Positions 32,797 through 41,213 of a stretch of 64,000 bases of DNA are shown one piece after another. A model generated the notes under the pieces. That model was not told the DNA's origin, searched no databases, and saw only the letters and a program-made list of their open reading frames with translations. Location of the stretch: positions 558,001 to 622,000 of the forward strand of contig CAWBXD010000014.1 of assembly GCA_963792705.1 (NCBI GenBank), given 5' to 3'. Origin of the DNA: JBBQVS01 sp963792705 (GTDB lineage: Bacteria > Chloroflexota > Ktedonobacteria > Ktedonobacterales > Ktedonobacteraceae). Numbering within the stretch: the first letter of the stretch is position 1; the number at the start of each line of letters is the position of its first letter. Both the position numbers and the translations under genes were made by a program.

Positions 32797-34890
32797 TTAA
32801 CTGTATTCCTCTGGCCTGATTTCTATATATTTCTCGAACCACGCTAACGCTTTTTCATAGTATGCTATCTGTTGGCTTGGTTTCAGCGTGCCCATATGCC
32901 ATGCACCCGGAACACGCACAAATTCGACGGGCACCTTACCAATCATCTTAAGTGCCATGTACAATTGCTCAGACTGTTCGATAGGACAACGTAAGTCGTT
33001 TTCAGGATGCAACAAGAGCGTAGGCGTTGTGATACGTGGGGCATACGTCAAAGGCGAACGTTCCCGATAATACTCTACGCGTTCAGGCTCCCACGGATAC
33101 CCTTGCGCTTGTACGACTTGCCAGAAACCTATATCGGACGTACCAACAAAGCTAACCAAATTTGATATTCCAGCCATTGGGGCGGCTGCCTTGAAGCGAT
33201 TTGTCTGTCCTATGATGAACATGGACATATACCCACCATAGCTATAGCCTGTGACAACCATACGATCAGGATCGACAATACCACGCGCAATGCATGCATC
33301 AATGCCTAGCATAATATCCTGATAGTCCCACCCTCCCCAATCGCCAATAACACGGTTCAAAAATGCTTTTCCATACCCTGTACTACCATGCGGATTGCAA
33401 TAAAAAACTGCGTAGCCCTGTGCCGCTTGATACTGATATGTTGGGTCAATACCTATACCGAATGACCATTGTGGTCCACCATGAATATGTACGATGAGTG
33501 GGTACCGCACCCCTTCACGCGCACCCACAGGATGTATGAGCCAGCCATCTATCTCGTCGCCATTCGCTCCTCTATAGAAAATGCGCTCTGTCTTTGCTAG
33601 CAACAATTCAGATATGCGCTGATCGTAAAGATGAGTAAGCTGCTCGCGTTCTCCCGCTCCTGCCTCTGTCAACGGCAAACGATAAAGTTCCCAGGGATGC
33701 TCAGCCTGTTCTTGCACAAGTAGAAGAGCGTGTTCATCAGGCAAAAGCGCAAGAAATGTCGTTATAGACTCATCGCTCGTTACTTGCGTCAATGTACGCC
33801 ATACAACAGATAGACGATAGACATGCGAACAGCCACGCTCTACCGCAAGAAAAAAGATGTACTGTCCATCAGCACTCCACTGTGGACGATAGGGACCTGG
33901 TTCACCAAAGCCACTACGAACAGTGGGAGCAACAGCCTTGTCTACATCAGGAGTTAAGACAAGTGTCCTATCGCCTTCGTTTCCCCTTCTTGTTACAAGA
34001 TATAAACGCTCAAGGTCGCTGCCAAATTGAGTTAGCTCTTTTGTCGCAACAAGGATAACTGATTGACCATCCGGGGACCATGAATAGCAATAAATCTCCA
34101 AGGTACTATCCGTAAGACAACGTTCTGTACCTGTCTCACGGTCGATCGCCCAGAGATCGCTCCCCAATGAACGGTCACGATTGTCGTTTCGATTACATAA
34201 TATGCCAATCTCGATGCTATCAGGCGTCCATGATAGTTGCGTATGCTCGATATTGCCCTTTGTTAGCCGACGAATGGTTGCAGGATTTGTGGTATTTTCT
34301 TCAGCAGTTGGAGCAGGCATAAGAAAAACCTGATTAAAGGTCTCGAATAATCCTCGGCCATCAGTGCGATACCAAATCGTTGTAACGGTACGCAAACGAA
34401 TGCTGTTCTCTTCATCACGCTGCTTTTTCGCAACTTCATCAAGCGGCTTACGTCCCATCAACACATCATCTTCATCATCCAAAGCTACAGGTGCAGTAAA
34501 GGCAATCCATTTCCCATCAGGAGACCATGCAGCCTCGCTCACACCATGCAACATATTCGTTAGTTTGCTGGCCTCACCACCATTGGTGTCGATCAGCCAA
34601 AGTTGATTTTTATCATCTCGATCAGAAAGAAAGAGAAGTCGCCGACTATCTGGTGCCCAAACAGGGTTTGTGTCATTCCTTACACCACTTGTCAACTGAC
34701 GCGGTTGCCCAATAGTATGCCCTTGTTCATCTAAGTGCAACAAAAAAATAGTACTGCTGCTCTCGTTTTTCTGCTTATCATTGCTGTGCATTACAAAAGC
34801 CACGCGCCGACCATTGGGCGACAGAGCAACATTGCTCATGCTCTTCAATGACCACAAGTCTTCCAACGTAAATTTGTGTGGGATAGCCAT
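32797..34890 (-). CDS. S9 prolyl-oligopeptidase family peptidase (acylaminoacyl peptidase-like)
   Basis: 697 aa, cytoplasmic. An N-terminal beta-propeller of WD40/TolB-like repeats (VALSPNGRRVAFVMHS, NPVWAPDSRRLLFLSD, AAWSPDGKWIAFTAP, SWSPDGQSVILVA) covers about residues 15-430. The C-terminal alpha/beta hydrolase has the nucleophile motif GYSYGGYMSMF, Asp in LLHPENDLRCP and His in PGAWHMG. The start is the ATG at 34890 with MAIPHKFTLEDLWSL, and the upstream open frame lacks family sequence. It is a single-gene unit. Confidence 0.92.
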   Translation of the reverse strand: MAIPHKFTLEDLWSLKSMSNVALSPNGRRVAFVMHSNDKQKNESSSTIFLLHLDEQGHTIGQPRQLTSGVRNDTNPVWAPDSRRLLFLSDRDDKNQLWLIDTNGGEASKLTNMLHGVSEAAWSPDGKWIAFTAPVALDDEDDVLMGRKPLDEVAKKQRDEENSIRLRTVTTIWYRTDGRGLFETFNQVFLMPAPTAEENTTNPATIRRLTKGNIEHTQLSWTPDSIEIGILCNRNDNRDRSLGSDLWAIDRETGTERCLTDSTLEIYCYSWSPDGQSVILVATKELTQFGSDLERLYLVTRRGNEGDRTLVLTPDVDKAVAPTVRSGFGEPGPYRPQWSADGQYIFFLAVERGCSHVYRLSVVWRTLTQVTSDESITTFLALLPDEHALLLVQEQAEHPWELYRLPLTEAGAGEREQLTHLYDQRISELLLAKTERIFYRGANGDEIDGWLIHPVGAREGVRYPLIVHIHGGPQWSFGIGIDPTYQYQAAQGYAVFYCNPHGSTGYGKAFLNRVIGDWGGWDYQDIMLGIDACIARGIVDPDRMVVTGYSYGGYMSMFIIGQTNRFKAAAPMAGISNLVSFVGTSDIGFWQVVQAQGYPWEPERVEYYRERSPLTYAPRITTPTLLLHPENDLRCPIEQSEQLYMALKMIGKVPVEFVRVPGAWHMGTLKPSQQIAYYEKALAWFEKYIEIRPEEYS

Positions 34891-34920
34891 TACACAATTC
34901 TCTCTTTCTTGGTAATCAAT

Positions 34921-34960
34921 GTGGAGAGGGGCGCCTGATGCATCAGACGCCCCTCTCCAC
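34921..34960. terminator. 40-base palindrome between lacD-like and S9 genes
   Basis: GTGGAGAGGGGCG pairs with CGCCCCTCTCCAC and CTGATG with CATCAG, with one mismatch and almost no loop. It is located between the aldolase stop and the S9 start. No long T-tract, so it may act as terminator or as an mRNA hairpin. Confidence 0.55.
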
Positions 34961-34970
34961 GTACAATATT

Positions 34971-36017
34971 TTACTGCTGGGTATCTACAACCTCGATAGC
35001 ATCTTTTCCCCCGTAAAAATCCCACCAGGGTTTCGCGCCTTTCGCAAGGACTTCATTGAGACTCTGAATATTCTTCACTCCCTGATCCTCAAGCCAACCG
35101 CGTAAGGCTTGCGCCCCACCTTGGGCATAAACTTTCACGCCATCTTGCCAGGTTGCGCGTCCACAGAGAACACCAGCAAATGGAGTATCCGCCTGTGCAG
35201 CAAGTTCTAAAGCCTCAAGGAAAACTTCGTTGCTCACACCTGCACTTAGGTAAATGAATGGAATAGTCGTGGCAGACGCGGCATCCCTGAAAGCTTGCAA
35301 CACTTCTTCATGGCTATAAGCAATCTTGCCATCGGTGTTTGCCTTCGATCCCTCTACATAGTTCATGTTGATCGGAACTTCAACCTTCAATACGTCTACC
35401 CCGTATTGCGGCTTAGAAAACTCTTGCATATACTTCTTGACTTTTTGTGGCTTGACACGTGCGAACTCAAAACTCTTTTCGTCGCCTATCTCATCACTGT
35501 ATGCAAGCACTTCCAGGAAAAAAGGAATGTCGAATGCGCGACACTCGGCACCGATACGCTCAATAAATGCTTCTTTAAATGTGTTGATCTTCTGTGTATC
35601 ATCTGGATCATAGTACAACAGAACTTTAATGACACTGGCACCGGCTTCGACCAATCTTCTCACAGACCAATCATCAAGTAGATCTGGTAGACGTCCTTGT
35701 GCATTCGCATCGTAACCTGTTTTTTCATAGGCAAGGAAGAGACCAGTACCTTTGGCGCGATGCTTCGCGGCTTCCAAACCATATTCAGGATCGAGTAAAA
35801 TGGCGGTCGCATACTGTGTAAGAACTTCCGTCACCTGGATTTTGAACTGGCTCAGGTCGTCGGGCGTAGCATCACTCCCTCTAGCCTTTGTAATAGACTT
35901 TTGCAATGAACCGCGCTGGTCCATAGCTGCCGCTGCAATCACACCCTTTTCGTTGGCGACAGCATTTATACCATTAAATTTTCCGCGAGAAATGCGTTTT
36001 TTCGCTTGTTGTTGCAT
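34971..36017 (-). CDS. LacD-type class I aldolase (tagatose 1,6-bisphosphate aldolase-like)
   Basis: A TIM-barrel aldolase of 348 aa in the DeoC/LacD family. Motifs are GVIAAAAMDQRGSLQKSI at the first strand, LLDPEYGLEA, ASVIKVLLYYDPDD and the Schiff-base-lysine strand GVDVLKVEVPINMNYVEG, then PFIYLSAGVSNEVF. The cytoplasmic substrate could be tagatose 1,6-bisphosphate or a related sugar phosphate such as sulfofructose phosphate. No lac/gat partner genes are adjacent, so the pathway is open. The last residues (VVDTQQ) are polar. Confidence 0.82.
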   Translation of the reverse strand: MQQQAKKRISRGKFNGINAVANEKGVIAAAAMDQRGSLQKSITKARGSDATPDDLSQFKIQVTEVLTQYATAILLDPEYGLEAAKHRAKGTGLFLAYEKTGYDANAQGRLPDLLDDWSVRRLVEAGASVIKVLLYYDPDDTQKINTFKEAFIERIGAECRAFDIPFFLEVLAYSDEIGDEKSFEFARVKPQKVKKYMQEFSKPQYGVDVLKVEVPINMNYVEGSKANTDGKIAYSHEEVLQAFRDAASATTIPFIYLSAGVSNEVFLEALELAAQADTPFAGVLCGRATWQDGVKVYAQGGAQALRGWLEDQGVKNIQSLNEVLAKGAKPWWDFYGGKDAIEVVDTQQ

Positions 36018-36546
36018 AAGGCTCCATCCGTCTCCTCTTACGTAGTGCTCGTCTGACTCAATGTCGAGACGATATAGACAACATTGGGATTTGCCGTCCC
36101 TTCACTCACAGAAACGACATAGGAAGTTGCGCCATTGCACACTTCCCCTACCATTGTACAATGCAAATTCATTGCTTGCCTATGTAGTACGCGTCTCACC
36201 TATAGCTTTGTGATACAGCAAGACGGTTATATTTATATTAGAATTTTGTGTATTGAGTTTTTCTGTACGCTAGTTTGCCAAAAAACACAGTTTATTGGAG
36301 GAAAGCACCATTCACAATGACGTATTCTTAGCGTCGTGATACACCGCACGATTTTTGCTTGTATACGTTTCATAAAGCACTACTATTGTTACTTGAGATA
36401 TATTGACACGTTTTTATACAAAGGGTAGTAGAGGAAAGTGTTTTCCTCTAAAAGAGGACGCCAATTCAGAGCTATAGAGACGTGATCACACACGATACTG
36501 CATGCATGTTCTTATGATGCAGTGAGTGTACACCAAAGGAGTTTTT
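36018..36546. other. AT-rich intergenic region with one hairpin
   Basis: No convincing ORF. A nine-base stem-loop (TAGAGGAAA / TTTCCTCTA, 36429-36450) is the only clear structure. The region must hold the aldolase promoter on the minus strand and that of the next gene on the plus strand; neither has a consensus I can assign. Confidence 0.4.
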
Positions 36547-37104
36547 ATGGGTGGGAGTAGTTTTGATCTGATCGCACAAGAGTTACTCAGACAAAAACAG
36601 GTTATGGATCAGATGGAGGACGAGAATTGAGAGTTGCGTCGTCAACTGACTGATTTACGTGAGGGCCGTGGCATTTTTGTCGATATCGCAGGTCGTCGCT
36701 TCTCACTTTTTAGTGAATACACAACCCCTTCTGAAGTGACCAATACCGAGGCCGAATCTGCTACTGAGGTCGAACCGACCGTGGTGGAGCAAGAACCACA
36801 ACCAGACCCGATGGTGGCTCAGCATGATGTGACGCAAGAAGAGACAGAAGAACTTGTCATGAGCATTCCCGAAACACCACGTATCACGGTAGACTTCTTT
36901 GAAGACGATGGAGAGGCAGCCGAAGAGCAGACGACAGGACCAACATTTCTTGAAGAAGTTATGATCGACGAGTTTGCTTCTGCTGCTACCAGTCCACTCT
37001 CGGTATGGTCAGACCCTAAAGAAGTGCAAGAGAAGAAACCGGAGGCCGATGAAGAATTAGCAGCACTCCGCCGTCAGTTAATAGGAAGTTACCTGCTTGA
37101 GTAA
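36547..37104 (+). pseudogene. Coiled-coil protein gene interrupted by an in-frame TGA
   Basis: A strong ribosome site (AAAGGAG, five bases) starts an ATG frame at 36547 that reads MGGSSFDLIAQELLRQKQVM and then meets TGA at 36628-36630. The same frame continues ELRRQLTDLREGRGIFVDIA and stays open to 37104, with an acidic, Glu-rich C-terminal half (FFEDDGEAAEEQTTGPTF, ELAALRRQLIGSYLLE). The coiled-coil pattern runs through the stop without a phase change, so TGA probably replaced a sense codon such as CGA (Arg). It may be a recent nonsense mutation, a sequencing error or a programmed readthrough. Without readthrough only a 27-residue peptide, or the downstream part from a TTG at 36634, would be made. 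Function unknown. Confidence 0.65.
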
Positions 37105-37128
37105 GACAGACCTTTTTAGCGGTCTGTC
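37105..37128 (+). terminator. Terminator after the interrupted gene
   Basis: GACAGACC and GGTCTGTC pair around an eight-base, T-rich loop directly behind the stop codon. Confidence 0.55.
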
Positions 37129-37140
37129 CTCTCAATTACA

Positions 37141-37779
37141 TTATGGTACAAGTGTTGTGTAGACCACTAAACGCAGCGTTGTCTGATGTTGACTAGGAAT
37201 CCAGGTGCCAGCACAGGTAATCAGATTGAGATATGTTCCCCCAGTATCTCCAAAAATCTCTTGTAAGGGTGCCTCTAACGGCGGATATGCAGCAGTACGT
37301 GTAACACGGAAATGTAATGTTTTGCCGTTGGCATCCACCACCATAATCATTTCACCCACTTGTACATTACGTAAATACCAAAATACGGCTGGATATCCAC
37401 CCGGTCTATCCAAGTGCCCGTCAATAACTGCGCTTCCCGCTTCACCAGGACGTGGCCCATTACTATACCAGCCAACACCTTCCCATTGGTTTTTCTCAGG
37501 CGTTCCCAAATCGCCATTTGCCTGTATATTCACATTCTCGACAGGTGCGTCTAAGCCAATACTGGGAATGATTAAATGTGCAGGTGCAGCGGCCGTAACC
37601 GTCACAACGGGCGATACTACAAACGTTGGTATTGCTTTTGTCGCAGTTGGACTAGGTTGTGGTACAGCAGTCGGCTTTGGAGTCGTTGCCTTTGTTGCCT
37701 GTGATACTGTCCCACAGCTCGTAAGCAAAAAAAGCAGGAGTACTATTGGCAGAGAAAAATATTTTGGGATCACGCGCAT
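37141..37779 (-). CDS. Sortase (class E/F-like) with lipoprotein-type signal
   Basis: A cysteine transpeptidase outside the cytoplasmic membrane, 212 aa. The catalytic residues are His122 (VIDGHLDRPGG), Cys189 (LNLITCAGTW) and Arg203 (TTLRLVVY). The N-terminus has a signal with a lipobox-like LLTSCGT (Cys22) followed by a Thr/Pro-rich linker. It should cleave a C-terminal LPxTG-like signal and join the protein to the envelope. The gene lies just downstream of a DUF4397 protein whose C-terminus carries MPGTG plus a membrane tail, the probable substrate. Confidence 0.87.
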   Translation of the reverse strand: MRVIPKYFSLPIVLLLFLLTSCGTVSQATKATTPKPTAVPQPSPTATKAIPTFVVSPVVTVTAAAPAHLIIPSIGLDAPVENVNIQANGDLGTPEKNQWEGVGWYSNGPRPGEAGSAVIDGHLDRPGGYPAVFWYLRNVQVGEMIMVVDANGKTLHFRVTRTAAYPPLEAPLQEIFGDTGGTYLNLITCAGTWIPSQHQTTLRLVVYTTLVP

Positions 37780-37877
37780 AATATAAACGTCCTCACGTCT
37801 TTTTGATTTCTACGAATTTTTGTGTAGAGTAGTTCACATACATATATTTTACTACAACATAGGATTTGAAGATACCT

Positions 37878-37945
37878 ATTTAAAAATGTGGCTGTTTGTT
37901 TGGGTGCAATTCATTGTGCCCAAACAAACAGCCACATTTTTAAAT
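37878..37945. terminator. Terminator with 27-base perfect arms
   Basis: The arms 37878-37904 and 37919-37945 are perfectly complementary around a 14-base loop. It is placed right after the DUF4397 gene, whose transcript would end with a T-rich arm. Confidence 0.85.
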
Positions 37946-37948
37946 GTT

Positions 37949-38803
37949 CTACTTCTGGCGAGCCAGTGCGAAACGACGAGCGGCCACACTAGAGCCGATC
38001 AAGAAGAAGGCAAGAATACCGAAGAACCAAGGCATCATTGGATTGCTTCCAGTTGCATGGCTGATAGGACGTGGATCACTACCTGTACCAGGCATACCAG
38101 GGACACCCGCAACTGCACCAAGCTTGAAAGCGAGAGCAGGAGTGCCCTTAAGGAGACCAACTGCAAAGACGCTGTAGACCATTCCGCCTGTGAGTGTTGC
38201 AGAAACAGGAACGGTTGCCCCTGCCTGAGTCGCGGTTACATTAAATGTATATGCTCCACCAGGAACGGAGAGATACCCACTTGCGTTGGTGTAGGTCAGA
38301 CCACTGATAACAGTGCTTCCACCTGCAGCAACATTAACTGGACCCGCGTCCGGTGAAAGGTGATAGACACGAACCTTTGCCATGTTACCGGAGACAAGGT
38401 TGTTATCAGCGAAGGCTGCGAGTGAGAAGCCACTTGCAGCAGTTCCAATCGCGGCAACTGTGTAAGGAACGCCAGCATTAACAGTCACAGTCTGAGTGAT
38501 AACAGAAGCACCAATACCTTTGCCAGCAGGAGCAACTTGAATTTTGTGTGCGCCAGCAGCAACTGGCACGTAGCCAGTTACAGTACCAAACGCGAAGTTT
38601 GGTAAAAGAGTTGCACCATCAACAAATACGTCAACGGTTCCTGCTCCTGGTGACGCATGCACAACACGTACATAAGCCATGTCAGCGGTAGAGGCGGCAG
38701 AGGCAGGAGTGAATTGCAGTACCATACAGGCTAAAAGTGAGAGTACACCAAGTAGTAACATGCTACGGTGTAGTAACATTGCAAAAGAATGCTTAACGCG
38801 CAT
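37949..38803 (-). CDS. Secreted DUF4397 protein with sortase-like C-terminal signal
   Basis: 284 aa. An N-terminal signal peptide (SMLLLGVLSLLACMVLQFT, cleavage near ASAAS) is followed by two DUF4397-type beta domains: AYVRVVHASPGAGTVDVFVD from about residue 42 and AKVRVYHLSPDAGPVNVAAG in the middle. The C-terminus has MPGTG (residues 237-241), a hydrophobic helix (MPWFFGILAFFLIG) and a basic tail (RRFALARQK), the layout of a cell-wall sorting signal with Met for Leu. AAGGAG precedes the ATG. A surface structural or adhesion role is likely. Confidence 0.82.
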   Translation of the reverse strand: MRVKHSFAMLLHRSMLLLGVLSLLACMVLQFTPASAASTADMAYVRVVHASPGAGTVDVFVDGATLLPNFAFGTVTGYVPVAAGAHKIQVAPAGKGIGASVITQTVTVNAGVPYTVAAIGTAASGFSLAAFADNNLVSGNMAKVRVYHLSPDAGPVNVAAGGSTVISGLTYTNASGYLSVPGGAYTFNVTATQAGATVPVSATLTGGMVYSVFAVGLLKGTPALAFKLGAVAGVPGMPGTGSDPRPISHATGSNPMMPWFFGILAFFLIGSSVAARRFALARQK

Positions 38804-38932
38804 TATTGACAATCTCCTTATGCATATAAAACGAGACATCCTGTTCTCATATTGTATTGTCATTATACAAACATACAGGCCACGTACATTTATTCGTGAG
38901 CAACACAGAGAACGTTTTTAGAGGATGAGTTT

Positions 38933-38962
38933 ATAGTGCTATATATCTTGCAGTAGCACTAT
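38933..38962. promoter_or_regulatory. Inverted repeat in a divergent promoter region
   Basis: ATAGTGCTA (38933-38941) and TAGCACTAT (38954-38962) are perfect arms with a 12-base spacer. They lie between the DUF4397 gene and the ECF sigma gene, a candidate operator for either. Confidence 0.4.
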
Positions 38963-39177
38963 GTAAGGTGTAAGATGAACGTGCATCGATGATGTTCTGC
39001 TATAGAGACGTTCGCTTTTGGCAAAAGTAGTAATGACTCTTACCCTTTTTCTAAAAACACATCGTCAAGCAGTAGACGCACTATGTAAGAACACCATCTT
39101 GACCTAAACATGACCGTCTGCAACAGGTCAGTTGATGCTCGCTATACTCCATAGTCTGTTAACGAGAGGTACGGGAC

Positions 39178-39903
39178 GTGTCACAACAACTACCAGAAGA
39201 TGATATGGGTATCAATGAAGAGATACCAGAACTGATGCCAGATTCAAAGACATCCCGTAGTGGGAGTGAAACAACGAATGCTGATGGACGTTGGCAAGCG
39301 GAGTTAGTGGCGCGTTGTCTTGCAGGCGACGAAAGAGCGTTTGCGATGATTGCTGATCAGTATGGCAATCTACTTCTCCGTACTGCCTATCTACTAGTGC
39401 AGGATGAAGAAGCGGCGAAAGATATTGTGCAGGATTCGCTTGTGCTTGCCTGGAGAAATATGGCAAAGCTCCGCGAACCAGCATTTTTACGCGCATGGTT
39501 ACTGAAGATCGTTGTTAACCAATCGGTAAGCTTGAAACGACAGTGGGCGAGAAAAGCAGCACTTTTGCGCGAACAATTTACACAAACATCAATAGATGAC
39601 GCTATTCAAAGTGCCGACTTTGCACGCGGATGCTTGGAAGACCGCTTAGATGTTGAGCGAGAGATAGCGTTGCTACCAGTCAATCAACGTGTCGTCCTTA
39701 TTTTATTTTATTATCATCGCATGACAATGCCAGAAATTGCCAATATATTGGGTGTCGCCGAAAACACACTTCGTAAACGCCTACAGGCCGCCCTGGAAAA
39801 GACACGGCGCGCGCTACGAGTTGAGTTAGAAGGGACGCAGGATACGACATTGACAAACAAAGGCGTGAACCCACATATTAGTATCCATAGAGGTGGGGCA
39901 TGA
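39178..39903 (+). CDS. ECF-type RNA polymerase sigma factor
   Basis: 241 aa from a GTG with GAGAGG upstream. Region 2 includes ARCLAGDERAFAMIADQYGN and DEEAAKDIVQDSLVLAWRNM, and region 4 has LPVNQRVVLILFYYHRMTMPEIANILGVAENTLRKRLQAA. An unusual 40-residue acidic N-terminal extension and a 35-residue C-terminal tail are added. The next gene overlaps its end by four bases and encodes a membrane protein with an outer propeller, the likely anti-sigma factor. A TATACT box lies at 39143-39148 without a clear -35. Confidence 0.9.
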   Translation: MSQQLPEDDMGINEEIPELMPDSKTSRSGSETTNADGRWQAELVARCLAGDERAFAMIADQYGNLLLRTAYLLVQDEEAAKDIVQDSLVLAWRNMAKLREPAFLRAWLLKIVVNQSVSLKRQWARKAALLREQFTQTSIDDAIQSADFARGCLEDRLDVEREIALLPVNQRVVLILFYYHRMTMPEIANILGVAENTLRKRLQAALEKTRRALRVELEGTQDTTLTNKGVNPHISIHRGGA

Positions 39904-41159
39904 TGGATGAGCGCAACAAGGCAGATCATCGACAACTTAGCGACCACAATCACCAAGAATTGGATGTTGATACTATGCTTGAATCACGTATAGCCCATGT
40001 ATTGCAAGATCAAGCAACACAGGTACATTTCACGGCGGCACAACGTGAACGTGTTATGCGACGTATAGCAACACGCCCTAAACAAACACGTATATCAGCA
40101 CAAGCATTGGTATTTGTAGCATCTCTGGCTGTAATCCTATCGTTCGCCGTATACCTCTTTGCGTCTGCGTCATCACATCCTGCAACTGTTACAACGCACT
40201 ATACGATAAGTAGTACACTACACACGCCAGGCGAACTCGCCAATGGGGGACGCCTCGTCTCGCTCGACCCGACACAACACCATCTGGTCTACGAGGCCAG
40301 TAATGATCCAGGAGTGATGTATACAGCCGATTTAAACAATCCAGTTGCGAGTAATCTTCTTGCTATGCGCTATGCACGAGACGTGGCATGGTCGCCTGAT
40401 GGCTCGGCACTGGTTACAACCATTTATCCATCTGGCGTCACAGAACCTCTACTCGCACTTGTACACACCGGTCAATATATGGATACCTTGGGTCACGCTG
40501 CACAAGCTGCAAGTTGGTCTCCCACGTCAAATCAAGAGATCGTTTACGTAACTCAAGACAATGGTACAACAAAGTTGTGGCAAACTGCACCGATCAAAGG
40601 TCATAGCGCGACTCTTATCGCAACGCTACCTATCTCATCACTTGTTCAACGTCTAGTATGGTCACATGATGGACATACACTCGCATTGATTGCAACAACA
40701 GGACAAACCTCTTCACCGCAAGCTCTGACGCAACCCAGTAATGCAATCTACACGGTGGATATGAATACCCAAAAGGTTCACACACTTCCTCTGTCTACAA
40801 ATGATACCGTAGGAAATGTTGCGCTATCAACGAATGGACGTTATCTTACCTATGAACAGATTGACTCACAGCAACACGTTGCATTACGCACAATTGATAT
40901 TGTGAATCAGCATGAGGTCTTCACAATTACGCCACAACACAAACTACTGGGTTGGAGTTGGTCTTCAGATAGTAAGACCCTTGTTTATAGCGATGGCGGC
41001 ACACTAATAGCACACGTACTGAGTGGTACACCAATCACCTTCCCTAAGACAAACGCCGCCTATCCACTTTGGCTTGCAGATGGGCGCATCCTTACCATGA
41101 ATATAACAAATGGCGTAGGAACACTGGAAATTCTTGCCCACACTGCTGCTACACACTAG
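39900..41159 (+). CDS. Membrane-anchored propeller protein, putative anti-sigma factor
   Basis: 419 aa. A cytoplasmic stretch of about 67 residues is followed by one helix (residues 68-90) and an extracytoplasmic domain of WD40/TolB-like repeats (DVAWSPDGSALVTT, AASWSPTSNQEIVYV, RLVWSHDGHTLALI, GWSWSSDSKTLVYS). The ATG overlaps the stop region of the ECF gene (ATGA), implying coupled synthesis and a regulatory pair. The cytoplasmic part lacks a clear ZAS zinc motif, so sigma binding is inferred from position. The propeller could be the sensor. Confidence 0.75.
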   Translation: MMDERNKADHRQLSDHNHQELDVDTMLESRIAHVLQDQATQVHFTAAQRERVMRRIATRPKQTRISAQALVFVASLAVILSFAVYLFASASSHPATVTTHYTISSTLHTPGELANGGRLVSLDPTQHHLVYEASNDPGVMYTADLNNPVASNLLAMRYARDVAWSPDGSALVTTIYPSGVTEPLLALVHTGQYMDTLGHAAQAASWSPTSNQEIVYVTQDNGTTKLWQTAPIKGHSATLIATLPISSLVQRLVWSHDGHTLALIATTGQTSSPQALTQPSNAIYTVDMNTQKVHTLPLSTNDTVGNVALSTNGRYLTYEQIDSQQHVALRTIDIVNQHEVFTITPQHKLLGWSWSSDSKTLVYSDGGTLIAHVLSGTPITFPKTNAAYPLWLADGRILTMNITNGVGTLEILAHTAATH

Positions 41160-41203
41160 AAACACGCATAGGATGCAGTTAATTGCATCCTATGCGTGTT
41201 TCT
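41158..41203. terminator. Bidirectional terminator with 20-base perfect arms
   Basis: The arms (core ACACGCATAGGATGCA / TGCATCCTATGCGTGT) enclose a six-base loop. It separates the convergent genes ending at 41159 and 41214. Confidence 0.85.
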
Positions 41204-41213
41204 TTCCTCAAAT

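Noticed and set aside
36547..37104. Selenocysteine codon at TGA 36628
   Set aside because: No selenoprotein family, no cysteine-type context (it lies in a coiled coil) and no SECIS-like hairpin immediately downstream were noticed.
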